Positions 17,077 to 25,969 are shown, counted from the stretch's first letter. The stretch is DNA of 64,000 nt from Maridesulfovibrio frigidus DSM 17176 (GCF_000711735.1 NZ_JONL01000010.1:62001-126000); one strand, 5' to 3'. The notes: generated from the letters alone by a model not told the origin. Numbers and translations: made by a program.

Positions 17077-17437
17077 CAGTTGATGCCGATATAAATTCTT
17101 ATGAGTGACTATACATAAGGGTGAATGTTTTTTTGATGCCGTAGAATTCCTTCTATTGGGACTGTAGGGGTCTTTAAATGAAGTTTGAATGACGGCAGCA
17201 CGAAAAGTAGGTTTTCCTACAGCAGTCATCAGTATGAATGCACTCAGCCATGACACCTAGACTTGACCGCATCAAGCCTTGTTATTGTCAGGTATCAATT
17301 TAGCCTTCGAAGAAAACCTGTGCATACGTTAATGATATATGCACTCGAATTACGAAAGTTAAACATTCTTAGAAACCACCTTCAGTTTCTATTCCTCCAA
17401 ACAAAAGCTCCTCGTTAAATGAGGGGCTTTTGTTTTT
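17077..17437 (+). ncRNA. Candidate structured non-coding RNA
   Basis: A stretch of about 360 bases lies between a consensus-like promoter and a strong intrinsic terminator, both on the plus strand, without a convincing gene. Several local hairpins are visible: GTAGG-tttt-CCTAC (17207-17220) inside a TGAC/GTCA helix; CTTGA/TCAAG near 17262-17276; GTGCATA/TATGCAC (17320-17344); TAGAAAC/GTTTCTA (17370-17391); then the terminator. The 3' end was compared by eye with tmRNA, RNase P, SRP and 6S RNA and matched none. Ends are approximate. A degraded gene or a leader RNA for the TetR gene are the alternatives. Confidence 0.4.
17400..17437 (+). terminator. Intrinsic terminator with no gene before it
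   Basis: A 13-bp stem (ACAAAAGCTCCTC / GAGGGGCTTTTGT, one G-T pair) with a short loop and a run of six or more T residues on the plus strand. The nearest plus-strand gene upstream is more than 9 kb away (ending at 8300), so it implies a separate short transcript. Confidence 0.88.
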
Positions 17438-17516
17438 TTGATTGCATTGTTGACGTTTATATACGGCTTACGTAAATTCTTAAGCGTAAATTAATAAAGT
17501 AAAAGAAGAGAGCTCG

Positions 17517-18089
17517 ATGACTAAAAAGGAACTGGTTTTACAGATTGCTAAAGAGCTTTTCGGAGAACTTGGGTACAATGGTACTACTTTTAAAAAAATA
17601 GCAGATCGCGCTGGAGTTGCGGTGGGGCTATTGTCTCATCATTATGTCAGCAAGGAAAAACTTTTTAGAGTCGCAGGGCTAGATGTTACTGAAAGGCTAA
17701 GTTTAGCTCTCCAGAATGAAGTAATTCAGGCCGAAAACGGCTTTGATGCTGTTTGTAGATTTGCTAAATGCTATCTTGATTTCTCCATAAATCCCGATGA
17801 AAATTTTCTTGTACTTGTCAGGTGCTCTCCTTTTAGTGATATCAAAACTGGAGAAGACCGCGACGCGATGGTTCACAAGTTTGCTCAAATTCCTGTGCTG
17901 CTCGAGACCTGTGTGGCTCGGGGAGTTCGTGATGGATCAATATCAGATTTACTTATACCAGAGACGGCTTCTGTTGTGCTCTGTAATCTTGTTGGTGCCG
18001 TCAGAACCAAGCTCTTAACTCCATATAGCCCTCCAAAATTATATGACGAAACTCTGAGATTTATAATGCGCAGCATCAAGGCCGCTTAA
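17517..18089 (+). CDS. TetR/AcrR-family transcriptional regulator
   Basis: A 190-residue repressor-type protein. The N-terminal helix-turn-helix is clear (residues ~5-50: 'VLQIAKELFGELGYNGTTF', 'KKIADRAGVAVGLLSHHYVSKEKLF'), with the tryptophan-free 'HHYVSKEKLF' replacing the usual 'YYHFxSKExL'. The remaining ~140 residues are the effector-binding helical domain and are not diagnostic. AGAGAG lies before the ATG. TTACG and CGTAA half-sites 45-25 bp upstream of the start form a possible autoregulatory dyad. The next gene, an SDR-type epimerase, is 176 bp downstream. The natural ligand is unknown. Confidence 0.9.
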   Translation: MTKKELVLQIAKELFGELGYNGTTFKKIADRAGVAVGLLSHHYVSKEKLFRVAGLDVTERLSLALQNEVIQAENGFDAVCRFAKCYLDFSINPDENFLVLVRCSPFSDIKTGEDRDAMVHKFAQIPVLLETCVARGVRDGSISDLLIPETASVVLCNLVGAVRTKLLTPYSPPKLYDETLRFIMRSIKAA

Positions 18090-18265
18090 CATTATCTCAT
18101 TATTTTAGCGTTTTTTTGCATTGCCATTCCTCTTATTTTACTCTTCACTCAATCAGACTCATTATATTATTTGAATGTTGTCATTTCAATTAGTATAGAT
18201 GTATGATGTTGTTTAATTAATAGTTATAAAATTAATTAGGCTTCAGATCATATAAGGAGGTCTTT

Positions 18266-19168
18266 ATGCGAGTTGTAATAACTGGTGGAACGGGGTTTAT
18301 CGGCAGAAAACTCAGCAAGGCTTTGGTGGCAAAAGGCTATCAGGTTTACGCTCTTACGCGTTCAACACGGACATCTGATATTGCGGGAGTCAGGAATGTT
18401 GTGTGGGACGGTGTGTCTTCATCAGGATGGGAGGAATTTGCAGAGGGAGCAACTGCAATCGTAAATCTTGCGGGAGACAATATCGCTTCCGGTAGATGGA
18501 ATAAAGCTAAGAAGAATAGCATATTATCCAGCCGATTGAATGCTGGTAGAGCTGTAGTCGAATCTGTAATGTCCGCTAAAGTTCGTCCTAAGGTTGTAAT
18601 TCAGGCTTCCGCAATCGGATACTATGGTCCAAGAGGCGCACAGCCTGTAACGGAAGATGCTGCATGCGGTAATTCTTTTTTGTCCGACGTTGCAAAAGAG
18701 TGGGAAGCATCTACTGCCAGCGTTGAAGATTATGGCGTTAGGCGGGTGGTTATTCGTACAAGTATGGTTTTGGGTTCCGGCGGTGCTCTTAGTAAGATGA
18801 TTGGCCCTTTTAAACTTGGGCTTGGCTCCTATATTGGTGATGGTCATCAGGGCGTTTCGTGGATTCATATTGATGATGAAATAAGAGCCATAATATTTTT
18901 GATTGAAAATTCCTCATGTAAGGGTGTCTATAATCTATGCTCCACGCATCCTGAAACGTTCAATAAGTTCGCGGAAACCCTTGGTAATGTTGTCGACAAG
19001 CCTGTTCGCCTTCGTGTTCCGTCATTTGTACTTAAGCTTATACTCGGCCAGATGGCGGAGGAAATTCTTATCAATGGACAGTTCGTATTGCCGGAACGTT
19101 TAATTACTGCCGGATTTAATTTCGAGCACCTAGATTTGAAAGAAGCATTAAGCCACTTTGTTGATTAG
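18266..19168 (+). CDS. SDR-family sugar epimerase-like protein (TIGR01777/YfcH type)
   Basis: A 300-residue NAD(P)-binding protein of the extended/atypical SDR group. The Rossmann motif 'VVITGGTGFIGRKLSKAL' opens the chain; 'IVNLAGDNIASGRW' and 'QASAIGYYGPRG' (Tyr of the active site) follow, and 'GDGHQGVSWIHIDDEIRAI' is a family hallmark. The last ~45 residues match the small C-terminal DUF1731-type region ('RVPSFVLKLILGQMAEEILI'). Members have been linked to cell division or cell-wall processes in some bacteria and chloroplasts, but the reaction is not known. AAGGAGGT precedes the ATG. The gene stands alone between a TetR regulator and a phytase-like gene. Confidence 0.9.
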   Translation: MRVVITGGTGFIGRKLSKALVAKGYQVYALTRSTRTSDIAGVRNVVWDGVSSSGWEEFAEGATAIVNLAGDNIASGRWNKAKKNSILSSRLNAGRAVVESVMSAKVRPKVVIQASAIGYYGPRGAQPVTEDAACGNSFLSDVAKEWEASTASVEDYGVRRVVIRTSMVLGSGGALSKMIGPFKLGLGSYIGDGHQGVSWIHIDDEIRAIIFLIENSSCKGVYNLCSTHPETFNKFAETLGNVVDKPVRLRVPSFVLKLILGQMAEEILINGQFVLPERLITAGFNFEHLDLKEALSHFVD

Positions 19169-19300
19169 GTAAGCTTTTAAGTTGTTGGTTTGGTAATATT
19201 TTCTGGTTTATTAACACATACGTTTCGTTTGTAACTTGAATGAGATTTACTATTAACTAATAGGATGTAGCTGAGTTATAAAAAATGGAGGCTACACTAA

Positions 19301-20680
19301 ATGTTTAAAAAGTTTATTGCTACAGGAGCTATTCTTGTCCTCAGTGCAGGGTTTGCGTGCGGAGCTGACGTTGAAATTGAGAAGTATGATATTGATACCC
19401 CTTTAAAGTATAATGTTCCGTACAACGGGAAATATGCAGATCGTATTCCAGAAGGTTTCCCGATAGGGATCGGTTCCGGTATGACTTATATCGGTAAGGC
19501 CAAAGATGGATCTCGCATGTTTTACGCAATCGGGGACCGTGGGCCTAATGCCGATAGTCCTAGAGTCTTGGTTAACGGAAAAAAAGTTCCATCCAAAGTA
19601 TTTCCTGCTCCTAATTTTACTCCTACATATGGTGCGCTTGCTCTCAAAGATGGCAAAGTCACTCTCCTTAGCGCAATTGAGATTAAAGATTTCAAGGGAC
19701 GCAATATTTCAGGTCGTCCATTGCCTCCCGGTACTGTCGGTTCAACCGGAGAAGTTCCACTTTCAGATTCATATAAGATCCTCAGCTACGATAAAGAAGG
19801 GATGGACACAGAAGGGATTGCCATTGATCGTAAAGATGGAAATCTCTGGATATGTGATGAATATGGCCCGTTCATAGCTAAAATGGATGTAAATACCGGA
19901 CGTATCCTTAAGAAGTATTCTCCAGGGGATGGACTACCTGCCATCGTTGGAAAACGTCAGCCGAACAGAGGAATGGAAGGTGTGGCTGTGACTCCATCCA
20001 ATTTGGTGCTTGGTGCGGTTCAGTCTATTTGTGATGTGGGTGGGAAAATTTCAGCAAGCAAAGCTCCCTTCACCCGTCTAGTTTTACTCGATCCTGAAAC
20101 AGGCAAAACAAAGATGTTTGCTTACCCCATTGATGTTGATGCGTATAAAAAATGTAAGGATGCCAAAATCGGCGACCTGCATGCTATAAGCGACACTAAA
20201 TTTCTAATTGTAGAGCAGGGTAAAGGTAAAGACGGGCTTCGTAATATTATCTATTTGATCGACATTGCAGGGGCCACAGATTTAAGCGGTAAAAAGACTG
20301 CTGGCGGGAAAGAGCTAGAAATGGTTTCTGGTTCTGATGAATTAGAAACTCTCGGCATAAAGATGGCTACGAAAACAGAGATTATCAGTTTGCGCGAACA
20401 TGGCTGGAAGCCCAGTAAGGCAGAAGGGCTGGCATTGCTCCCTGATATGAGAACGATAGCTGTATGTTCAGATAATGATTTTGGATTCGGATCTGTCACT
20501 GTGAATCCGGTGGAAGATAAAAAGGGGAAGGACGTTAAGAAGGCTACAAAGTATGTCATAGATGATGGCAAGCTTACTTACGATGGAGGTGAAGTTCAGA
20601 CATCATTTGAACTTCAGGCTACGGGAGAGAAGGGTGGATTTTGGATGATTAAGCTTCCGAAGACAATTGATCAATATTAA
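19301..20680 (+). CDS. Secreted esterase-like/phytase-like beta-propeller protein
   Basis: A 459-residue periplasmic or secreted protein. A signal peptide ('MFKKFIATGAILVLSAGF', cleavage likely after ACG-A at ~22) is followed by the 'esterase-like activity of phytase' domain. Motifs seen are 'IGSGMTYIGKAKDGSRMFYAI' region, 'GDRGPNADSP', 'DTEGIAIDRKDGNLWICDEYGP' and 'NRGMEGVAVTP', and a late 'KAEGLALLPDM'. These acidic Glu/Asp motifs line the metal-binding face of the propeller in the family. Phosphate release from organic phosphates is the usual guess, but activity is not shown for most members. TGGAGG precedes the ATG, and a strong terminator follows, so it is a single-gene unit. Confidence 0.85.
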   Translation: MFKKFIATGAILVLSAGFACGADVEIEKYDIDTPLKYNVPYNGKYADRIPEGFPIGIGSGMTYIGKAKDGSRMFYAIGDRGPNADSPRVLVNGKKVPSKVFPAPNFTPTYGALALKDGKVTLLSAIEIKDFKGRNISGRPLPPGTVGSTGEVPLSDSYKILSYDKEGMDTEGIAIDRKDGNLWICDEYGPFIAKMDVNTGRILKKYSPGDGLPAIVGKRQPNRGMEGVAVTPSNLVLGAVQSICDVGGKISASKAPFTRLVLLDPETGKTKMFAYPIDVDAYKKCKDAKIGDLHAISDTKFLIVEQGKGKDGLRNIIYLIDIAGATDLSGKKTAGGKELEMVSGSDELETLGIKMATKTEIISLREHGWKPSKAEGLALLPDMRTIAVCSDNDFGFGSVTVNPVEDKKGKDVKKATKYVIDDGKLTYDGGEVQTSFELQATGEKGGFWMIKLPKTIDQY

Positions 20681-20732
20681 TTGGTTCGTTGTGTGTCGTT
20701 ATGAAATAGTTTGATGGCTTTAGTTTATTATT

Positions 20733-20766
20733 GGGCTGTGGGGTTAACCTCACAGCCTTTTTTTTG
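20733..20766 (+). terminator. Terminator of the phytase-like gene
   Basis: A GGCTGTG / CACAGCC stem around GGGTTAACCT, itself able to pair, is followed by nine T residues, 53 bases after the stop codon. Confidence 0.92.
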
Positions 20767-20789
20767 GATTTTCACTTACGGTGATGTTC

Positions 20790-21771
20790 TCAATTTTCTT
20801 TTATTTCGCCTTTTCTCTTTTTTCGCATGATTTCTTGAGCGCCTTTTTTTGTTTCAGGATGTGTAAGCGGACTAGCCTTTTTGTGAATCGCGTCCCCAGA
20901 TTCTCCTGCGATTTCCATTCCGGCTTCGCCTGCAATGCCGCCTATTTTTCCTAAAGAACTTCCAACTTTGTCTGGAAAACTTCTTTTCCTTTCATAATAG
21001 CCAAGAATTTCAGAGGGGTCTGAATGTCTAGGCACAGAGCTATCGGTTTACTGTATTTTTTCGTGCTTAGTGTTTTTCTTATCTCCGTCTTTTTCTTTCT
21101 CCTCACTCTTCCCCTTAAGCCCATCCCGATCCACAAAATTATTCGGATCATCCCAGCAGTAGCCATAAACATCTACATCGTCGCCAGCAAACCCTATAGG
21201 ATCAGGAGTGGCAAAACGTCCAACTTCAGGGCCATACTCACGGTATCCGAAATGAACTAGGCCGGTGTCTTTAGCGAGAAGTCCCGCAGCGAATCCTGAG
21301 GAATATCAATAGTTCCATCAGTATCGACAATGAGATTGCCAAACGAATCACATATAATTTGCTTTACCTTCTTCGTCATACGCGAAGACTTTCACATTTT
21401 GCCCCGCGCCATCGGCTACAGCTTCAAGTGTCGTAAAGTCCTTCCATAGATACTTTTCGGTAACCGTTCCATTAACAGATTTGGCTATGCGCATATCTTC
21501 GGAATCAAAATGATATTCGATAATACGACCATCAGGCAATTGAGCTTTGTGAAGCACGCCTTTTGGCAGATACGAATGTTTTGTAATCTGCCCATGGTCA
21601 TGCTTCAAAACAAGCCGACCTTTGGCGTCGTAAGAATACTTAACCTCGCCAGCCTGAATAAGTTTCAGATTCTTATCGTAAACATACTGACGCTCACCAA
21701 AACTTACAGTGCCAGCGAAAAGACGCTCGCCAAACTTACCGTACTCGTACGACTCACTGCTTCAGCTATGA
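20790..21771 (-). pseudogene. Decayed RHS-repeat (polymorphic toxin) gene, 3' remnant
   Basis: Minus-strand translation shows RHS/YD repeats ('SYEYGKFGERLFAG', 'YSYDAKGRLVLKHDHGQ', 'LPDGRIIEYHFDSEDMRIAK') and the highly conserved RHS core end ('GLLAKDTGLVHFGYREYGPE', 'GRFATPDPIGFAGDD', 'YGYCWDDPNNFVDRDGL'). The reading frame breaks at about 21350 (two bases missing in the usual 'YDSFGN' stretch) and again at about 21303 (one base missing before 'GFAAGL'). A TAA stop follows the core at ~21048; in the same frame a lysine- and glycine-rich 81-residue tail runs to 20790 and may be the variable tip. No start, signal peptide or long N-terminal part remains. The locus is therefore a remnant, not an active toxin. 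Confidence 0.88.
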
Positions 21772-21786
21772 TTTAATAGGTATTAA

Positions 21787-22017
21787 ATTATTTATTCTGC
21801 GATTTTGATAGAATTTGAGAGGGATAATCAGAATTTAGGCGTAGGACTGCCAGATGACGAGATTACGGGGAAGTACAAAAAATATAGGAATGACAATGTT
21901 ATAGAATATGGCAAAGCGAAAGGCTAATCTCACAGGCCAATTGTAATACCCTGAAACGGTAAATCTATTTTGGATGGCGCGTGGCTAAAGTATAAAGTAA
22001 AGTTCGACGGCGGATGA
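21787..22017 (+). pseudogene. Two short coding-like tails on the plus strand beside the RHS remnant
   Basis: Two protein-like tails without starts are seen: one ending 'YRNDNVIEYGKAKG' (21787-21927) and one reading 'NGKSILDGAWLKYKVKFDGG' (to 22017). The second stops directly against the rsgA stop codon of the opposite strand. They may be leftovers of toxin-tip or immunity genes once associated with the RHS locus; no family is recognised, and chance is possible for frames this short. Confidence 0.3.
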
Positions 22018-23070
22018 TTACTTACGCCATTTATATTTGGAATCCTTATTCTTCTTTCTGCCGGATTCAGATTTTCGTTTAACTCTTTCAGCGATATTTT
22101 CTTTGTTCAGTTCAGATTCTTCAATAAGTTTTTGATAATTATCAAGTCTGCGTTGATCTATTATTCCATCTTCAAGAGCGGCTCTAATTGCACAGCCCGG
22201 CTCATTTTTATGACTGCAATCTGCAAATTTACATTGCTCTGTCAATTCTGAAACTTCATTGAATGCGTTGTATACTCCAGACTCACAATCATAAAGCTGT
22301 AGCTCTCTGATTCCCGGAACATCAATCAAAAGTGCGCCAGAAGGCATAACGTGGAGGGATCTGGATGTAGTGGTGTGCCGCCCTTTATCATCACCAACAC
22401 GGATAGCTCCGACCTTTTGCTTGCTAGTGCCATTTATGGTGTTAAGCAGTGTAGACTTGCCAACGCCTGATGAGCCTAAAAGAACAAGTGACTCGCCTTT
22501 ACCAAACCAATTTTGTAAAGCCTTAACGCTCTCAGTGTCTTTGGAATTTACAACCATTACCGGCATGGAATCATGTAGCTTTTGAGCCTTTTCGAGATAT
22601 TCTTGTGGGTCCTCGGCTAAATCTGCTTTGGTTAGGACCATCACAAATTCAATGTCTGCTTCCATAGCAAGGCATATATACCGCTCAAGGCGATTCAAAT
22701 TAAATTCGGTATTGCAGGATGAGACAATAAGCAGTGTGTTGATATTGGCCGCGATAGGCTGGAGTTTTATTTCCTGCCCCGGGCTCATGCGTTGAAGTAG
22801 ACTGCTGCGTTCAAGTAAACGAGTAGGAACCTGCGTTTCTTTGTTAAGTAATAGCCAGTCACCGACAGTAGGCTGTTCATTTAGACTGCCCACGCCAGTT
22901 TCTGCGATTTGCAAAAGAAGTTCTTCTTTTCCAGTGGATACGACCAGATGTCCCTTATGAGTTTTGGTAACTCTGGCGGGGAGGGTAGTGTCTTGCTCTT
23001 CGGAAGAAAGTTGTTCTTGGAAGGATGGTTTCCAGCCAAGTTCGTCTAGGGAATATTCGATTTGATTCAA
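22018..23070 (-). CDS. rsgA: Ribosome small-subunit-dependent GTPase RsgA
   Basis: A circularly permuted GTPase that checks late 30S maturation. The 350-residue protein has an OB-fold N-terminal domain (to ~100), then the permuted GTPase motifs in the order G4 'VLTKADL', G1 'LLGSSGVGKSTLLN', G2/switch 'KGRHTTTSRSL' and G3 'LIDVPGIREL'. A C-terminal zinc site 'CKFADCSHKNEPGCA' (Cys-Cys-His-Cys) follows. The extreme C-terminus is basic ('KRKSESGRKKNKDSKYKWRK'), suited to rRNA contact. It is divergent from the kinase-like gene at 23287 and convergent with the decayed RHS tails. Confidence 0.96.
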   Translation of the reverse strand: MNQIEYSLDELGWKPSFQEQLSSEEQDTTLPARVTKTHKGHLVVSTGKEELLLQIAETGVGSLNEQPTVGDWLLLNKETQVPTRLLERSSLLQRMSPGQEIKLQPIAANINTLLIVSSCNTEFNLNRLERYICLAMEADIEFVMVLTKADLAEDPQEYLEKAQKLHDSMPVMVVNSKDTESVKALQNWFGKGESLVLLGSSGVGKSTLLNTINGTSKQKVGAIRVGDDKGRHTTTSRSLHVMPSGALLIDVPGIRELQLYDCESGVYNAFNEVSELTEQCKFADCSHKNEPGCAIRAALEDGIIDQRRLDNYQKLIEESELNKENIAERVKRKSESGRKKNKDSKYKWRK

Positions 23071-23286
23071 TGAGACCTCTTAAAATGCGAAAATTTGGAT
23101 ATTCAACTCTTACTTAATTAGAAAACTTACGTAACAAATAAAGAACAAGCAAGAGCCATTTTGGAACCTTTAACAGCTTTTGCAGTTAATGTTCTCTTTC
23201 TGTTTTACTTTATCACCTGCTGTGATATAATCCAAGTAGGATTATAAGCCTTGTTTGGTGTTTAAAACGACATCAGGAGTGTGGCT

Positions 23287-24252
23287 ATGAGTAGTGAAGT
23301 CAGAGATCTTATCAATAAATACTTGCCTGATTCTACAATGTCCCGTTTCGGGAAGGTTTTTATAGATACAACCCAGTTTATGAATATTGACTATAGTGAT
23401 GTCATAAAACTTGGTACTGAACATTTTTTGGTGCTAAAAAATGAACAGGAACGGCGTTTTGGATTATCCGATCCGAAATATTGGGTTAAGAGAGGCAAGC
23501 ATTTAGAGTCTGGGCAGCCTCAAATTTTGAAGCTAGCTTTTTACGAAAAATTCCCAATGCACATCGGGCCATTTGAAATTAACTGCTATAGAAGCCCGCG
23601 CAAGGAAGCTAGAATTCTGGAACTTGTGAAGGGTGATACGCGCTTTATGCAGGGGTGCTCTAATTATGATGTAGCTGGCAACAATGTAAGGGTGCTGGAC
23701 ATAATACGTGGCAAGCGTCTTGATGTGGTTGTACACAACATACCTGTCGATCATAAAACTTATTTTCACGAGCATTTTCCTAAAATTTTAGAGAAGTATA
23801 TTGACTCGTGCGATGCAATCAAGTTTCTACATGACAATGACGAAAAGCACGGTGATATTCGCCGGGATCATTTGTGGGTAGAAAGTGGAACTGGTGCGTA
23901 TAGGTGGATCGATTTTGATTATGCCTTTGAGTTATATGAAAATCCATTCGGACTGGATCTTTTTGGATTAGGATCCATTCTTATTTATCTTGCCGGTAAA
24001 GCAAATTTAACAATGCAGACTATGCTCGAACTGGGCATAGATAATTCCATTCTCAGCACCTTGAATACTGGGGATTATTCTATTGTTATCGGCAATAGAG
24101 TCGTTAATGTTCAGAAAATATATAGTTATATTCCAAGTTCGCTGAATAACATTTTAATGCATTTCGCATCATCAACTTCGGTCTTTTATGAGTCTGTAGA
24201 TGAGTTGCTGATCGATATGAGAAAATGTTTAAAGGAAATTCGTAAATTATAA
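23287..24252 (+). CDS. Atypical protein kinase-like protein
   Basis: A 321-residue protein with a degenerate eukaryotic-type kinase fold. 'VIKLGTEHFLVLK' may be the glycine-loop strand, Lys82 in 'ILKLAFYE' the ATP-binding lysine, 'HGDIRRDHLWV' (His188-Asp190, with His195 in the place of the usual Asn) the catalytic loop, and 'WIDFDYAF' (Asp209) the metal-binding DFG counterpart. No membrane segment or receptor domain is seen. The ATG at 23287 follows CAGGAG by 7 bases and is better than the GTG two codons earlier. A UspA gene starts 54 bp downstream; the pair probably forms an operon. The substrate is unknown, and aminoglycoside-phosphotransferase-like or lipopolysaccharide kinase-like function is an alternative. 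Confidence 0.7.
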   Translation: MSSEVRDLINKYLPDSTMSRFGKVFIDTTQFMNIDYSDVIKLGTEHFLVLKNEQERRFGLSDPKYWVKRGKHLESGQPQILKLAFYEKFPMHIGPFEINCYRSPRKEARILELVKGDTRFMQGCSNYDVAGNNVRVLDIIRGKRLDVVVHNIPVDHKTYFHEHFPKILEKYIDSCDAIKFLHDNDEKHGDIRRDHLWVESGTGAYRWIDFDYAFELYENPFGLDLFGLGSILIYLAGKANLTMQTMLELGIDNSILSTLNTGDYSIVIGNRVVNVQKIYSYIPSSLNNILMHFASSTSVFYESVDELLIDMRKCLKEIRKL

Positions 24253-24306
24253 TTCCTGAAAGAGTCTAACTCCAAAAAGGTCCAAATTTCGAAGGAGGAT
24301 ATTACC

Positions 24307-24795
24307 ATGACACTAAATAAGATTCTCGTAGCATTTGATGGGTCTGAGAACTCTTATAAGGCTATTGAATATGTCGGCAATATTATAAAACATTGCCCGA
24401 TCTGCGGAGTTACGATTCTGCATGTTGAACGTCTTCCTGATAAGGATCTTTTTAAAGATGATGATGCATGGGCAATCCAGTGTGAAAAAAACGAGGTTGA
24501 TATTGGAAAAAAGATGTCCGAAGCCAAAGACATTCTTGTTAAAATAGGCGTATCTGGTGAAGTTGTTGTTGCGCAATATTTTGCTAGTTGCAAGTCGCCG
24601 TTTCATGATACTGATATTTGTGGAACAGGAAGAAGTATTGGTCTGGATATATTGAGAATAAGAGAAGAAGGCGATTACGATACACTTGTTGTAGGCAGGC
24701 GCGGAGTAAGCAAGGCTGAAGAATTTTTGTTTGGTTCGGTTTCAACAAAAGTGGTTCAGTCCGCAGTTGATTGTACCGTATGGGTCATAAGTTGA
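24307..24795 (+). CDS. UspA-family universal stress protein
   Basis: A 162-residue Usp-domain protein. It opens with 'LNKILVAFDGSENSYKAIEYV', the typical first strand with the Asp of the nucleotide site, and ends with 'YDTLVVGRRGVSKAEEFLFG-SVSTKVVQ', the G-x2-G-x9-GS/T signature of ATP-binding Usp proteins. A ~20-residue insert with cysteines ('ASCKSPFHDTDICGTG') sits before the C-terminal half, and 'CPICGV' occurs early, so the protein is cysteine-rich for a Usp. GAAGGAGG precedes the ATG. It is paired with the kinase-like gene just upstream; co-regulation or phosphorylation by it is an inference from position. Confidence 0.9.
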   Translation: MTLNKILVAFDGSENSYKAIEYVGNIIKHCPICGVTILHVERLPDKDLFKDDDAWAIQCEKNEVDIGKKMSEAKDILVKIGVSGEVVVAQYFASCKSPFHDTDICGTGRSIGLDILRIREEGDYDTLVVGRRGVSKAEEFLFGSVSTKVVQSAVDCTVWVIS

Positions 24796-24835
24796 GTTTC
24801 ATTATTTATCTAAAATGAGAAGTAGGATTGCCCCA

Positions 24836-25831
24836 ATGTATTATGTTATAAGTAGAGTTGCGATTCTAGTCGCATTAATAACTTTGTTTTTACCAGTCTG
24901 TGCAAATGCGAAGCCTAAGGTGTTGGTCATCGAAAGTTATCATGCTGAATATGAATGGAATAAGAATAATGAAAAAGGTTTAGAGTCCGTTTTAAAGGGT
25001 AAAGTCGATCTTTCTTATTTTAGAATGGATACCAAGAGAGTTGTTGCTGATCAATATCAAGAAAGAGCAGATCTTGCGTGGGATGAGTATATAAAATCTC
25101 AACCCGATGTTGTGGTATTGGCAGACGATAATGCTTTGAAGCTACTTGGTCCAAAATTTTTGAAAACAGACACTCCCGTTGTATATCTTGGAATTAATGG
25201 CAATCCTCGAAGATATATCGAACTCAATAAAAATATTACAGGGGTGCTTGAGCGCCCATTATATAAGAGATCTGTTAAGTATTTAAAACAAATTCTTAAT
25301 CTTGATAAGAGTAAAATTTTAATTTTATTGGATACTGGAACAACTGCAAAAGTGTTAATGGATTCAGTGTTTGACGGTATGTATTCTGCAAAAATTGGTG
25401 ACATACAAATAACAATTCAAGAGGTTGCTACTTTTGAGGATTGGAAAAATATTATTAATAAGTCCGCAGATGACGGTTATTCCGCAATAATACTTGGCTT
25501 ATTTCAAACTGTAGTTGATGATAATAATGATCATGTTAAAAGTGATGATATCTTGAAATGGACTTCTAAAAATTCTCCCGTTCCAATTTTTGGTTTTTGG
25601 GAAATGAATGTTGGAAAGGATAAAACAATTGGTGGGCTGGTATTAAGTGGAGAAGTACAAGGCATAACTGCGGGGGAAATCGTTCTATCTATTTTAAACG
25701 GAGTGCCGGTACAACAAATAAAACCAGTAATTCCTTCCCGTGGTTTATTTGTTTTTAGTAAAACAGAATTATTTAAATGGAAAATATCATTGCCGCGATA
25801 TGTGAAGGGTATAACCAAATTTATTGAATAA
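24836..25831 (+). CDS. Periplasmic ABC-type substrate-binding protein
   Basis: A 331-residue exported protein. A signal peptide ('YVISRVAILVALITLFLPV', cleavage after ANA) precedes a type I periplasmic-binding fold of the ABC_sub_bind group ('PKVLVIESYHAEYEWN', 'PDVVVLADDNALKLLGPKF', 'TPVVYLGINGNPR', 'GITAGEIVLSILNG'). The last motif is typical of sensor-associated binding proteins that work with histidine kinases or cyclases. There is no ABC permease or ATPase beside it, so it may serve signalling rather than transport. A longer reading starts at 24815, but the ATG at 24836 has TAGGA 8-9 bases upstream. It begins 40 bp after the usp gene and may share its transcript. Its codons are more A/T-rich than in the flanking genes. 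Confidence 0.8.
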   Translation: MYYVISRVAILVALITLFLPVCANAKPKVLVIESYHAEYEWNKNNEKGLESVLKGKVDLSYFRMDTKRVVADQYQERADLAWDEYIKSQPDVVVLADDNALKLLGPKFLKTDTPVVYLGINGNPRRYIELNKNITGVLERPLYKRSVKYLKQILNLDKSKILILLDTGTTAKVLMDSVFDGMYSAKIGDIQITIQEVATFEDWKNIINKSADDGYSAIILGLFQTVVDDNNDHVKSDDILKWTSKNSPVPIFGFWEMNVGKDKTIGGLVLSGEVQGITAGEIVLSILNGVPVQQIKPVIPSRGLFVFSKTELFKWKISLPRYVKGITKFIE

Positions 25832-25969
25832 GTTTTACTCCGTTTGCCACCGATTGAGGAATGTATTCTGTGTAGATATTCTGCACAATAACATAGCCGT
25901 AATATAAAAATAAGTAACAGTCTGAATTGGTTTTAAATACCATAATTTATATTATCAGGAGGGGCTACT

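Noticed and set aside
17032-17256. 74-residue minus-strand ORF in the gene-poor stretch
   Set aside because: No ribosome binding site, no recognisable motif, and it lies across the candidate RNA.
17360-17437. Possible tmRNA or tRNA 3' end before the terminator
   Set aside because: The 'TTTCTATTCCTCC' stretch only loosely resembles a T-arm, there is no acceptor partner or CCA, and no tag reading frame.
25832-25969. Purine riboswitch before the guaD unit
   Set aside because: The three-way junction signature was not found.
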